This document shows, piece by piece, positions 9,153 to 17,788 of a stretch of 44,364 nt of DNA (position 1 is the stretch's first letter; each line of letters starts with the position of its first letter). Source of the stretch: JBGTBD01 sp041749475 (GTDB lineage: Bacteria; Pseudomonadota; Alphaproteobacteria; Rickettsiales; UBA998); NCBI GenBank assembly GCA_041749475.1, contig JBGTBD010000047.1, forward strand, positions 1 through 44,364, in the 5' to 3' direction. The notes beneath the pieces are model-generated. The model was not told the origin of the DNA. It searched no databases and saw only the letters and a list, made by a program, of their open reading frames with translations. The translations under genes were made by a program, and so were the position numbers.

Positions 9153-9183
9153 GGATGAATAAGTTTTTTGCACAGGAGATGTA

Positions 9184-10590
9184 ATGACGGGTACGGCTAC
9201 GCAATTCACGGTGATTTCTCCTAATGACGGCAGCACATTGGAGACCCTCCCCCTCGCCCCGTGGGAACAGGTGGAACGGCTGCTGGAGCAAGCGCTTTCG
9301 GTATGGGCGGATAAAGCCCATGCACCTAAATTGGAAGAGCGGCTGGCTATCCTTGAGACCACCGCACAATTGCTGGAATCGCAAGCGGAGGAATTCGCGG
9401 TGCGTATCGCCACCGAAGGCGGCAAGCCGCTCAAGGACGCACGGGTGGAGACGACCCGCGCCATCGAGGGGATACGTATCGCAATACAAGAATCCTTGCA
9501 CCTGCTGACGGGGGAAAGCATCCCCATGAACATGAACCCAGCCAGCCAGAACCGCACCGCATTCACGCTGAAGGAACCGGTGGGTGTGGTGATCGCTATC
9601 AGCGCGTTCAACCATCCGCTGAACCTCATTATCCATCAGGTCATCCCGGCCGTGGCGGTGGGGACGCCGGTGCTCATCAAGCCCGACTCACGCACCCCCC
9701 TCTCCTGCCTTGCACTGTGCGACCTGTTGACGCAAGCGGGATTGCCGGAAGGGTGGGTGACGCCACTCCTGTGCGATCATGAGGTAGCGGAGAAACTCGT
9801 CACCGACCCGCGCATCGCCTTTTTCAATTTCATCGGTTCGGCCAAGGTGGGTTGGGAACTTCGTAGCAAGCTCGCGCCGGGTGTGCTCTGTGCGCTGGAG
9901 CATGGGGGTGCAGCACCCGTCATCGTGCATGAGGATGTGGATATGAACACTATCATTCCCCCGCTAGTGAAAGGTGCGTTCTATCATGCGGGGCAGGTGT
10001 GTGTGTCCGTGCAGCGTATTTTTGCACCGGAGAGCATGGCGCGGACGTTAGCGGAGCGTATTACGGAGGAAGCGGAAAAGCTCGTCGTCGGAGATGCACG
10101 AGATGAAGATACGGATGTCGGCCCCATGATTTCTCCCAAGGAAGCCGAACGCGTCATGGAATGGGTCAGGGAAGCGGTGGCGGAAGGTGCGGAGCTGATC
10201 GGGCAAGCGAGGCGTGTCGATGACCGTTACCTCTCGCCTCTCGTCCTGTTCAATCCATCGCCGGATTCTAAAGTATCTACGGAAGAGATTTTCGGCCCCG
10301 TGGTGTGCATTTATTCCTATACGGACGTCAAGGACGCCATCACGCAGGCGAACGATGTCGAGTACGCATTTCAGGCGGCGGTGTTCACACAGGATGTAAC
10401 ACGTGCGATGGATACGGCGCGTGCGCTCGAGGCAGGTGCGGTGATGATCAACGACCATACTGCCTTCCGCGTGGACTGGATGCCTTTCGGTGGATATAAA
10501 AAATCTGGTCTAGGGCAGGGCGGCATCGGCTATACGATGCGCGATTACCTGCGCTCAAAACTAGTCGTAATCCACCATTCATCGAATTAG
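9184..10590 (+). CDS. Aldehyde dehydrogenase family protein, NAD(P)-dependent
   Basis: A 468-residue soluble ALDH-superfamily enzyme oxidising an aldehyde to the acid. Catalytic features are complete: N143 in AFNHP, K166 in IKPDSRTP for cofactor binding, the GSAKVG nucleotide loop (218-223), general base E239 in ALEHGG, nucleophile C273 in HAGQVCVSVQRI, and EEIFGPVV in the C-terminal third. The GQVC-x-SVQRI form is shared with lactaldehyde / phosphonoacetaldehyde / non-phosphorylating GAPDH-like ALDHs (family memory), so a small hydroxy- or phospho-aldehyde substrate is possible but unproven. It is divergent from hsp20 across 117 bp, with AGGAGA before the start. Confidence 0.93.
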   Translation: MTGTATQFTVISPNDGSTLETLPLAPWEQVERLLEQALSVWADKAHAPKLEERLAILETTAQLLESQAEEFAVRIATEGGKPLKDARVETTRAIEGIRIAIQESLHLLTGESIPMNMNPASQNRTAFTLKEPVGVVIAISAFNHPLNLIIHQVIPAVAVGTPVLIKPDSRTPLSCLALCDLLTQAGLPEGWVTPLLCDHEVAEKLVTDPRIAFFNFIGSAKVGWELRSKLAPGVLCALEHGGAAPVIVHEDVDMNTIIPPLVKGAFYHAGQVCVSVQRIFAPESMARTLAERITEEAEKLVVGDARDEDTDVGPMISPKEAERVMEWVREAVAEGAELIGQARRVDDRYLSPLVLFNPSPDSKVSTEEIFGPVVCIYSYTDVKDAITQANDVEYAFQAAVFTQDVTRAMDTARALEAGAVMINDHTAFRVDWMPFGGYKKSGLGQGGIGYTMRDYLRSKLVVIHHSSN

Positions 10591-10742
10591 TTAATTCACC
10601 ATAATACATAGGTTTACGCCGCTATCGTGCACTGCACAAGTCTCTCTGCTTGTGTTTCGTTCCGATTCACGCTATGAACGCGTTTCCTTTGGAAAACAGC
10701 CCGTTCGGGCTGGCCGCTAACCAATCTTTGGAGACGTGCTAG
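10591..10742 (+). other. Leader region with hairpins upstream of the DAACS symporter
   Basis: This 152 bp gap holds several small inverted repeats: GTGCACTGCAC (10627-10637), CACAAG/CTTGTG (10635-10654) and CAGCCCGTTCGGGCTG (10697-10712). A 22-codon frame (10674-10742) ends exactly at the symporter start. The hairpins suggest a structured 5' leader or a weak terminator for the aldehyde dehydrogenase gene. I see no convincing promoter hexamers. Confidence 0.3.
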
Positions 10743-11972
10743 ATGGCGATCAATCCCTTGAAGTGGATGTTGTGGAAACAGGTGGTGCTGGGTATGGCAC
10801 TGGGTATCGCCGCCGGGTTTATTTTCGGCGAGGATGCTGCCTTCCTCAAAATTTTCGGAACGTTGTTCATCACCCTCATTAAGATGGTCATCGTCCCTCT
10901 CGTCTTCTTCGCTCTTATATACGGGATCACGAATCTTGCCGACGTTGCCAATATCGCGCGCGTCGCCACCAAGGGGATTCTCGCTTATATCTCCACGGGG
11001 CTTTTCGCCGTGGTCATCGGCCTGGTCATGGGCTCCATCTTCCGTCCCGGTGTCGGTGTCCATCTGGATGCGGCGCTCGGTCTTGAAGGCATCCCACAGG
11101 CGGAACGCCCCGGCGGTCTGCTCGACCTTCTCATCGGCGCAATTCCCTCCAACTCCATTCAGGCTATGGCGGAAGGCAATATCCTACAGGTCGTCGTCTT
11201 CGCGATGTTTACCGGGGTGGTGCTGAACCTCTGCCGCGAGAAATGCCAGAACCTCATCACCGTCTGCCATGAATCCGCCGTGCTCGTCTTCCGCATGATC
11301 GAGATCATCGTGAAAGTGTCTCCCATCGGCGTATTCGGCTTTATGGCATGGCTGGTCGGCACGCAAGGGATGGACATCATCATCACCCTGACCGAGCTGG
11401 TCATCACCGTCATCATCGCCTGCGCGATCCAGTATGTGCTGTTCGGCGTGTTCATCAAGACCGTCACCGGCCTCAGCCCGATGCCGTTCTACCGCAAGAT
11501 GGTCGAGCCGCAGTTGCTCGCCTTCTCCACCACCTCCAGCAAGGCGGCACTCACCACCACCATGCGCACGTTGCATGAAAAAATGGGCGTTTCGCAATCA
11601 AGCGTGAACTTCATCCTGCCGCTGGGCGCGTCGATCAATCTTGACGGGACGGCCATCTATCTCGGCATCTGCGCCGTATTCTTTGCGCAAGCCGCGGGTA
11701 TCACGCTGGAATGGCATGATTACATTGTGCTGATGTTCACCTGTACTATCGCCTCTATCGGCGCGGCGGGAATCCCCAGCGGCTCGCTCATCTTCATGAG
11801 TATGGTTTTGCATTCGGTGGGTCTGCCGCTGGAAGGCATCGGTCTCATCGTCGGCATCGACCGTATCCTCGACATGTTCCGCACCACCATCAACATCACC
11901 GGGGATGCGGCGATTACGGCCATCATCGACCATACCGAAGGCAAGATGGACGTCGAAAAATATCTGAACTAG
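10743..11972 (+). CDS. Dicarboxylate/amino acid:cation symporter (DAACS family)
   Basis: An inner-membrane secondary transporter of the GltP/DctA family, 409 residues, taking up C4-dicarboxylates or acidic amino acids with Na+ or H+. The substrate-binding core is clear: STTSSKAALTTTMRTL (re-entrant loop 1, 262-276), NLDGT (299-303, the NMDGT motif), AAGIPSGS (re-entrant loop 2, 341-348) and DMFRTTINITGDA (377-389), which carries the conserved Asp and Asn of TM8. Loop 1 reads SSKAAL where the family often has SSS or SES, so specificity is uncertain. The neighbouring genes are transporters but not of the same pathway. Confidence 0.93.
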   Translation: MAINPLKWMLWKQVVLGMALGIAAGFIFGEDAAFLKIFGTLFITLIKMVIVPLVFFALIYGITNLADVANIARVATKGILAYISTGLFAVVIGLVMGSIFRPGVGVHLDAALGLEGIPQAERPGGLLDLLIGAIPSNSIQAMAEGNILQVVVFAMFTGVVLNLCREKCQNLITVCHESAVLVFRMIEIIVKVSPIGVFGFMAWLVGTQGMDIIITLTELVITVIIACAIQYVLFGVFIKTVTGLSPMPFYRKMVEPQLLAFSTTSSKAALTTTMRTLHEKMGVSQSSVNFILPLGASINLDGTAIYLGICAVFFAQAAGITLEWHDYIVLMFTCTIASIGAAGIPSGSLIFMSMVLHSVGLPLEGIGLIVGIDRILDMFRTTINITGDAAITAIIDHTEGKMDVEKYLN

Positions 11973-12003
11973 GATTTCGCCGGTTCATTTTTCAGGAGGT
12001 CTT

Positions 12004-12957
12004 GTGCCCCGTCCCGTCCCGCATGACCACCGTTTCGGCCAGCATGTAAAGCGCCCCGGCGAATCCAAGACGTGGTGGGTACTGGGCATCACCCTCCTCA
12101 CCATGATCGTGGAAGTTGTGTGCGGTATCCTCTTCGGGTCGATGGCGCTGCTTGCCGACGGTATCCACATGTTCTCCCACGCGGCGGCGATGTTCATTGC
12201 AGGCATGGCATACTTTCTCACCCGCACCTACGCACATGATCCCCGGTTCAGTTTCGGGACGGGGAAGATGAATGCGCTTGCCGGGTTCTCCAGCGCGGTA
12301 CTGCTATTTCTGCTGGGGCTGGGGACGTTCGGAGAATCCATTCATCGTCTTTTCCTGCCGCAGCCTATCCTGTTCGACGCGGCGATCTATGTCGCGGTGG
12401 GGGGACTGGTCATCAACGGTATCTGTGCGCTCATCCTGCAAGAAGAACACAGCCACAGCCATGATCATGCTCATAATCATACTCTTGAGGACGGCAACCA
12501 TACTCACGGGCACGACCATAATCTCCGCGCGGCTTACGTCCATGTGCTGACGGATGCGCTGACATCTGTGCTCGCTATCATCGCGCTGCTGGCGGGGAAA
12601 TATCTGGGGTGGATATGGCTCGATGCGGCGATGGGAATTCTCGGTGGTATCGTCATCTGCCGCTGGTCCGTCATCCTCATCCGCAGTTCGGGGAAAATAC
12701 TCATGGACTGGGAAGCGCCCGATGCCATGCGCGAACAGGTGGAAGCCGCCATCGCCAGTTGCGGGCAGGTGACGGATCTGCATGTCTGGTCGATTGGCCC
12801 CGGCATTTATTCAGCGACCATTACGCTCAACTCCGCCACCGTCATCACGCCGGAGGATGTGCGCAAGCGTATTCCTGAGGCGCTGGGCATCGTCCATACG
12901 ACCATCGAGATCCACGGGGCGAACGAATTGCCGGAGCGGACCGGCCCCATAGCATAG
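12004..12957 (+). CDS. dmeF: Cation diffusion facilitator, DmeF-type Co/Ni exporter
   Basis: A 317-residue CDF transporter that would export divalent metal in exchange for protons. The overall sequence matches my memory of alphaproteobacterial DmeF (HDHRFGQ near the N-terminus, AHDPRFSFGTGK, HNLRAAYVHVLTDALTSVLA). TM2 carries ADGIHMFSH (H55, H59: HxxxH rather than HxxxD) and TM5 carries H180/D184; these form the transport site. A cytoplasmic histidine-rich loop (149-172, HSHSHDHAHNHT...) separates TM4 and TM5. The C-terminal domain with VTDLHVWSIGPG is the usual ferredoxin-like dimer domain. GTG start with a strong AGGAGGT site. It may be cotranscribed with the symporter (31 bp gap), although no functional link is obvious. 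Confidence 0.9.
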   Translation: MPRPVPHDHRFGQHVKRPGESKTWWVLGITLLTMIVEVVCGILFGSMALLADGIHMFSHAAAMFIAGMAYFLTRTYAHDPRFSFGTGKMNALAGFSSAVLLFLLGLGTFGESIHRLFLPQPILFDAAIYVAVGGLVINGICALILQEEHSHSHDHAHNHTLEDGNHTHGHDHNLRAAYVHVLTDALTSVLAIIALLAGKYLGWIWLDAAMGILGGIVICRWSVILIRSSGKILMDWEAPDAMREQVEAAIASCGQVTDLHVWSIGPGIYSATITLNSATVITPEDVRKRIPEALGIVHTTIEIHGANELPERTGPIA

Positions 12958-12958
12958 T

Positions 12959-13001
12959 ATTCCGTAAGTATAATAACGGTTTTTTTGAGGCGGAACACCG
13001 C
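12959..13001 (+). terminator. Weak candidate terminator after dmeF
   Basis: CCGT...ACGG followed by a run of seven T, then a second hairpin GCGG-AACA-CCGC. The first stem is only 4 bp, so this is marginal. Confidence 0.25.
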
Positions 13002-13046
13002 TCGCGCATATTGATTTGCGCATGAATTCACGTTACCCTGCCGCGC

Positions 13047-14357
13047 ATGAACCCCAACCTGCCCATTCCCCCCGCCATCCAGAATCTCCTGTTCAGTGAG
13101 GCAGGTTTCGTCCAGTTGATGGCGGCATTGATCTGCCTCATCCTCGGCTTCGCCGTGCGGGCGCTCATCAAGCGTATCGTCAAGCGCGGGCTGAAAAGGC
13201 GCAAAGGCGTCATCACCGCGCAGCTGGTGCAGGTCATCATGCCGCTGATGCCGCCTATCTTCATGCTCGTTTTCATGGCGCTTGCTTACTTCGCCATTGC
13301 GCGGGCGGGCGGTGAGGTCGGCATCATCAAGATCATCGTGCAGTTCGTGCTGCTGTGGTTCGTGCTGGCGGCGTTGCAATCCTTCACCGAAAGCAGTTTC
13401 GCCAAGCTTTCGGGGGCGCTGTTCATTATACCTATCATCGGATTGTCCGTCTCCGGCCTGCTTCAGCCGCTCATCAAATTCCTGAAAGATTTATCCTTCG
13501 AGGTCAGCGGCTCGAAGATATCGGCGTATAACGTGGTCAGTTCACTTGTCGCCGTAGTTATCCTCATCTGGGTCGCGGGGCTACTGTCGCGGGGCATCGA
13601 GTCTTACATTCGCAAATTCAAGAAGCTCCGCGCCAGTGATCGGGAGCTCATCATCAAGGGCTGGAATATCGTCCTGTACTTCACCATTTTCCTCATCGCG
13701 CTCAATATCATGGGGGTGGATATGACGGCGCTGGCCGTACTCGGGGGGGCGGTGGGCGTCGGTATCGGGTTCGGGTTGCAGAAAATTGCGTCCAACTTCA
13801 TCAGCGGGATTATTCTGCTGTTCGAGAAATCGGTGGAGGTAGACGATCTTGTGGAACTCGCGGACGGGACGACCGGGTATATTCGCAAGACACATGGGCG
13901 CTATACCTTGCTGGAAACGGCAGAGGGGAAGGAAGTTTTCATTCCAAATGAGGATTTCATCATCAGCCGGGTCAATAACTGGACGCATTCCAATAAGCGC
14001 GGGCGGATCGATATTCCTATAGGCATTGCCTACAGTTCCGACATCGAGTTGGCACAGAAACTGATGCTGGAAGCGGCGCTTGAACACCCACGCACCGCTA
14101 AAGACCCCCAACCGCAATGTTTCCTGCGCGAGTTCGCGGATTCTTCGGTCAATTTCCTGTTGCTGTTCTTCGTCAATGACGTGGATAACGGGCGGTTCAT
14201 GCCGCAGAGCGAAGTGATGTTCTCCATCTGGAAAAAATTCAAGGCGCACGGCATCGACATCCCCTTCCCGCACCGGGAAGTGACCATCACCAGCATGCCG
14301 TCCGTTAGCCTGAAGCCCCGCGCCAAACCGAAACCGAAAGTGAGCGGCGATGCTTGA
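13047..14357 (+). CDS. MscS-family mechanosensitive channel, large type
   Basis: A 436-residue inner-membrane channel expected to release solutes on hypo-osmotic shock. Several hydrophobic helices precede the pore helix, which reads GGAVGVGIGFGLQKIASNFI with the Gly/Ala packing pattern typical of MscS TM3. The beta domain follows (FEKSVEVDDLVEL, then FIPNEDFIISRVNNWT, matching the IPN...N signature). The C-terminal alpha/beta domain includes HGIDIPFPHREV, which ends MscS proteins. It is longer than E. coli MscS (286 residues) because of extra N-terminal helices. The last 8 bases overlap the next gene, which implies translational coupling. No clear ribosome site precedes the ATG. Confidence 0.93.
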   Translation: MNPNLPIPPAIQNLLFSEAGFVQLMAALICLILGFAVRALIKRIVKRGLKRRKGVITAQLVQVIMPLMPPIFMLVFMALAYFAIARAGGEVGIIKIIVQFVLLWFVLAALQSFTESSFAKLSGALFIIPIIGLSVSGLLQPLIKFLKDLSFEVSGSKISAYNVVSSLVAVVILIWVAGLLSRGIESYIRKFKKLRASDRELIIKGWNIVLYFTIFLIALNIMGVDMTALAVLGGAVGVGIGFGLQKIASNFISGIILLFEKSVEVDDLVELADGTTGYIRKTHGRYTLLETAEGKEVFIPNEDFIISRVNNWTHSNKRGRIDIPIGIAYSSDIELAQKLMLEAALEHPRTAKDPQPQCFLREFADSSVNFLLLFFVNDVDNGRFMPQSEVMFSIWKKFKAHGIDIPFPHREVTITSMPSVSLKPRAKPKPKVSGDA

Positions 14358-15324
14358 CGAGGGGCTGGAGGAGGCATGGCTGATGGACGGCAAAGGGGGC
14401 GCGCGCAAACTCTCTGCGCGGGAAGCCGCGGAATGGACGCCGCGTGACGGATTCCTGTGGCTGCATCTGCGCCGCGATTTCGAGGATACGCTGGAATATA
14501 TGAATACGCAGGCGGGTCTCGATCCGCTGGTCGCCACTGCGATGATGGCGCAGGATACGCGTCCGCGTTTTTCCGAACTGGAAGGCGGCACGCTGTTGAT
14601 ACTACGGGGTGTCAACCTCAACCCCGGCGCGGAGCCGGAGGATATGATCTCGCTCCGCCTGTTCATCGAGGAGAGCCGCATCATCAGTGTGCGTATCCGT
14701 AAGTTGAAATCCATCGACGACATCACCCACAAACTCGCATCCGGCAGCGGTGCGCCGCAGAACCCGGGGGAGTTCGTCGCGTTCCTGACGCGCAGCCTCT
14801 TCCATCATATGGAGCCGGTCATCAGCGATATTGAGGATCAACTGGATGAGGCGGAAGGCGAACTTCTCACCCACCTGACGGCTGACCTGCGGCAGACCGT
14901 CACCGAATTGCGCATCCAATGCAGTGAACTGCGGCGCTATGTCGCCCTGCAACGGGACGTGATGGCGCAACTGCTCGCATCCCAGGTCAAATGGATGGGC
15001 AAGCGGGCGCGGACGCAACTGCGCGAGAATCAGGATCTCATCATCCGTCTCGTGGAAGCGCTCGACGTGGAGCGCGAGCGCGCCAGCATCCTGCATGATG
15101 AAATCCGCAACGCCCTGTCGGAGAAAATCAACCGTAATATCTATGTCGTCTCCGTCCTCACGGCGGTGTTTTTGCCCATCACCTTCATCACCGGGCTCCT
15201 CGGAATGAACGTATCCGGGATACCCGCCTCGGAAAGCCCCACGGCTTTCTGGATCGTCTTTGGTCTCATTTTCCTCGTCGTCGCCTTTGAGATTGCGCTG
15301 TTCAAACGATTCAAATGGTTTTAA
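14350..15324 (+). CDS. zntB: ZntB-like CorA-family divalent cation transporter
   Basis: A 324-residue inner-membrane protein similar throughout to ZntB (TRPRFSELEGGTLLILRGVN, RRYVALQRDVMAQLLAS, VFLPITFITGLLGMNVSGIP). The large cytoplasmic funnel domain is followed by two transmembrane helices with the pore-mouth motif GMN at 285-287; E. coli ZntB has GVN there. ZntB is thought to move Zn2+ in a proton-coupled manner. The start codon lies inside the mscS end (ATGCTTGA, 8-base overlap). The run dmeF-mscS-zntB-terC is compact and co-directional and may be a cation/osmotic homeostasis operon. Confidence 0.88.
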   Translation: MLDEGLEEAWLMDGKGGARKLSAREAAEWTPRDGFLWLHLRRDFEDTLEYMNTQAGLDPLVATAMMAQDTRPRFSELEGGTLLILRGVNLNPGAEPEDMISLRLFIEESRIISVRIRKLKSIDDITHKLASGSGAPQNPGEFVAFLTRSLFHHMEPVISDIEDQLDEAEGELLTHLTADLRQTVTELRIQCSELRRYVALQRDVMAQLLASQVKWMGKRARTQLRENQDLIIRLVEALDVERERASILHDEIRNALSEKINRNIYVVSVLTAVFLPITFITGLLGMNVSGIPASESPTAFWIVFGLIFLVVAFEIALFKRFKWF

Positions 15325-15354
15325 TATTCACCTCTCTTCAGAAAAGATACTCTT

Positions 15355-16068
15355 ATGGATGCATCCCTCATCGAACTCGCCGGCGCCTTCCTGACCCTCT
15401 CCGTCCTTGAGATCGTCCTCGGTATCGACAATATCATCTTCCTTGCGTTGCTGGTCGCCAAGCTGCCGCCGCAAGACCAGAAACGTGCGCGGTTCATCGG
15501 GCTGGGACTGGCGCTGGTATTACGTATCATCATGCTGCTGGGGTTGAACGTCATCATCCAGATGCAGGAGCCTATTCTTACCCTCTTCGGCACCTCCTTC
15601 TCAGGCAAAGACCTGCTGATGATTGCAGGGGGGCTATTCCTCATCGCTAAATCGACCATGCATATCCATGAGATGTTCACCGAGGAGCAGAAGAACGAGA
15701 TCAAGGCCAAGCCGTCGGGTAAGAGTTTCCTCTCGCTCATCCTGCAGATCGCTATCATCGACCTCGTCTTCTCGTTCGATTCGGTTATCACCGCCATCGG
15801 GATGACGCAGAATATCCCCGTCATCATCGCGGCGATGACGGTCGCGATCCTCGTCATGCTCTTTGCCTCCAAATGGGTGTCCGACATCGTTGTCACCTAT
15901 CCGACGCTGAAAAACCTCGCACTATCGTTCATCCTGATGATCGGGGTGATGCTGGTCGGAGATGGGTTCGGGGCGGAGATTCCGAAGACGTACATCTACT
16001 TCGGGATGGCCTTCTCTCTCGGGGTGGAGATGCTCAACATCTTCACGGCGAAGAAGAAAAAGCACTAG
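15355..16068 (+). CDS. TerC-family integral membrane protein
   Basis: A 237-residue polytopic protein with the two TerC signatures, LEIVLGIDNIIFLALL near the N-terminus and LVFSFDSVITAIG around residue 140; the buried acidic residues in both are conserved. About seven hydrophobic helices are separated by a charged cytoplasmic loop (TEEQKNEIKAKPSGKS), and the tail is KKKKH. TerC relatives are linked to manganese efflux and metal loading of exported proteins. Tellurite resistance should not be assumed, because no other ter genes are here. It lies 30 bp after the zntB-like gene and ends at a dispersed repeat facing the RimB-RimK gene. Confidence 0.9.
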   Translation: MDASLIELAGAFLTLSVLEIVLGIDNIIFLALLVAKLPPQDQKRARFIGLGLALVLRIIMLLGLNVIIQMQEPILTLFGTSFSGKDLLMIAGGLFLIAKSTMHIHEMFTEEQKNEIKAKPSGKSFLSLILQIAIIDLVFSFDSVITAIGMTQNIPVIIAAMTVAILVMLFASKWVSDIVVTYPTLKNLALSFILMIGVMLVGDGFGAEIPKTYIYFGMAFSLGVEMLNIFTAKKKKH

Positions 16069-16087
16069 GCTTCTGCACCTCTCTTGA

Positions 16088-16194
16088 TGTCACTCCCGCC
16101 CCGTATCTGGTACGGGATAAACTCCCGCGGGAGTTTATCCTTGTTTATTGCGCCATGGACATGGCGGTGTATTCCTGCCTGCGCGGGAATGACA
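16088..16194. repeat. Dispersed palindromic repeat with 26-bp perfect palindrome
   Basis: The outer ends TGTCACTCCCGC (16088-16099) and GCGGGAATGACA (16183-16194) are inverted with one mismatch. Inside lie a perfect 26-base palindrome (16115-16140, centre CCCGCGGG) and a CGCCAT/ATGGCG hairpin (16151-16166). It fills the gap between two convergent genes. The GTCATTCCCGC-type end is a common dispersed repeat in proteobacterial genomes. Confidence 0.7.
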
Positions 16195-16217
16195 CTATAA
16201 TGGATTGAGCTAGTTGA

Positions 16218-17588
16218 TTACCCGATGACGCCGCGTTCTATAGCTTCGATCATCAGTTGGGCGATGTCCTTGCCGGTGACGTCCTCGATGCCTTCCAAGC
16301 CGGGGGAGGAATTCACCTCAAGGACTTTCGCACCCGTGCCGGAGCGGATGAGATCGACACCGGCGACTTTGAGGCCGAGGATCTTGGCGGAGCGGAGTGC
16401 GATACGGCGCTCGTCGGCGGTGAGTTTTACGGCGCTGGCGGTTCCACCCAGATGGAGGTTGGCGCGGAAGTCGCCTTCGGCGGCTTTGCGTTCCATTGCG
16501 CCCACGACCTTGCCGTCGATGACGAAACAGCGGATATCGCAGCCTTGGGCTTCACGCACGAATTCCTGTACGAGGATTTCGGCCTTCAGCGTCTTGAACG
16601 CGTTGATCACGCTCTCCGCCGCTTTGTTGGTCTCGGCGAGGACGACGCCCGTGCCTTGTGTGCCTTCCAGCAGTTTGATGACCAGCGGTGCACCGCCGAC
16701 GCTTTTGATGAGGTCTTGCGTATCCTCGGGCGAGCTGGCGAAGCCTGTCGTGGGCAGCGGTACGCCGCGTTGCGCCAACATCTGCAGCGAGCGCAATTTA
16801 TCGCGCGAGCGGGCGATGGCAACGGAATCATTCAGGCAGAATGCGCCCGTCGATTCGAACTGACGTACGACGGAACAACCGTAGAAGGTGATGGCAGGAC
16901 GAAGGCGCGGGATGACGGCGTCCACCTGCTCCAGAATTTCACCACCACGGTAATGGATGGAAGCGTTCTCCGGCGAGATGTTCATGTAGCAGTATTTGAC
17001 GTTGACGAAACGCATCGTGTGGCCGCGCATCTCGCCTGCTTCGATGATGCGGCGGTTGGAGTAGAGTTCCGGGTTGCTGGCGAGGACGATGATGTTCAGG
17101 CCCTTCTTGCGAACTTTGGCTTTCTGGTAAAAACCTTCGGCCTGACGGCTGGAGATTTTGTTGACGCAATAGGAGCGCTCAGGATCGACGATCAGGCGGC
17201 CCGTCATCGCCTGGCGGCCGAGCAGCATGCGGAAACCCATCGAGTCGCGATTGGTCAGCGTCACTTCGATTTCCCAGCTTTGGCCGTCCAGTTCGACCGT
17301 GGTCAGGATGACGTGGCGTTTCTCGACATGGCCGCTGGAGCTTTTGACATCGCGGCGACCCAGTGAGAGGGCTTCGCAGCGTTTATATATCTTGCGGTTA
17401 TCCTGCAGGGGATTGACGTCGAACCGGACGAACGCCTTGCCCTCGCGCTCGAAGGGCTGGATGTTGAAGGCATGGATGGAGGAGGTTCTCGCCCCGGAAT
17501 CCACGCGCGCCTTAATGACCGGAAGGCCAAGCCCCGGCAAGGCGAGCCATTCTTCAGAGCCGATAATCAGCTTTTCTTTGTCTGCCAT
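16218..17588 (-). CDS. rimK: RimB-like protease domain fused to RimK-type glutamate ligase
   Basis: About 456 residues. The open frame extends to 17708, but ATG 17588 with GGGGAG upstream gives the natural start MADKEK. Residues 5-145 are the Pfam 'ATP-dependent zinc protease' domain, with VDSGARTSSIHA (D30) and MLLGRQAM resembling a retropepsin-type aspartic protease, the domain of RimB. Residues 163-456 are an ATP-grasp ligase like RimK (VIPRLRPAITFYG, LVIKLLEGTQGTGVVLAE, GDFRANLHLGG, KVLEVNSSPGLEGIE). RimK adds glutamates to the C-terminus of ribosomal protein S6, and RimB is reported to trim them; here both activities would sit on one chain (inference). It is downstream of the MFS gene, 200 bp away across a hairpin repeat. 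Confidence 0.9.
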   Translation of the reverse strand: MADKEKLIIGSEEWLALPGLGLPVIKARVDSGARTSSIHAFNIQPFEREGKAFVRFDVNPLQDNRKIYKRCEALSLGRRDVKSSSGHVEKRHVILTTVELDGQSWEIEVTLTNRDSMGFRMLLGRQAMTGRLIVDPERSYCVNKISSRQAEGFYQKAKVRKKGLNIIVLASNPELYSNRRIIEAGEMRGHTMRFVNVKYCYMNISPENASIHYRGGEILEQVDAVIPRLRPAITFYGCSVVRQFESTGAFCLNDSVAIARSRDKLRSLQMLAQRGVPLPTTGFASSPEDTQDLIKSVGGAPLVIKLLEGTQGTGVVLAETNKAAESVINAFKTLKAEILVQEFVREAQGCDIRCFVIDGKVVGAMERKAAEGDFRANLHLGGTASAVKLTADERRIALRSAKILGLKVAGVDLIRSGTGAKVLEVNSSPGLEGIEDVTGKDIAQLMIEAIERGVIG

Positions 17589-17710
17589 AATCTCCCCAGA
17601 TTCTAACGAAAAATCGCTGTGACGGTCTATTAAGGCGGCCACAGCGATAAATTCTCTATATCCCGCACGGGAGATAGGAGCAAGGGGGATTATGGGCACT
17701 CCCCACAAAC

Positions 17711-17770
17711 ACGTATGCCGTCTTTACGACGGCATACGGTAGGAACCAGACCCCGTCATGCGACGGGGTG
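17711..17770. repeat. Tandem hairpins between MFS gene and rimK
   Basis: An 11-bp perfect stem (CGTATGCCGTC at 17712-17722 with its complement at 17728-17738, loop TTTAC) is followed by an 8-bp stem (ACCCCGTC 17750-17757 with GACGGGGT 17762-17769). Read on the minus strand it starts TGTCACCCCGTC, similar to the ends of the repeat at 16088-16194. It may be a repeat-family member and may also terminate MFS transcription. Confidence 0.6.
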
Positions 17771-17788
17771 ACATTTCGTGAATCTTCC

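Noticed and set aside
10674..10742. 22-codon possible leader peptide ending exactly at the symporter start
   Set aside because: It is intriguing because its stop abuts the next ATG, but no ribosome site precedes it and the length is within chance expectation.
13581..14732. 383-codon minus-strand frame across mscS and the zntB-like gene
   Set aside because: It covers two well-recognised overlapping genes on the other strand, and its composition is that of an antisense shadow.
15355..16068. Tellurite resistance locus
   Set aside because: Only a TerC-family membrane protein is present; terA, terB, terD and terE are absent, so the name would mislead.
16257..17366. 369-codon plus-strand frame opposite rimK
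   Set aside because: RimK and RimB-like motifs are unmistakable on the minus strand; this frame is Asp/His/Gly-rich noise.
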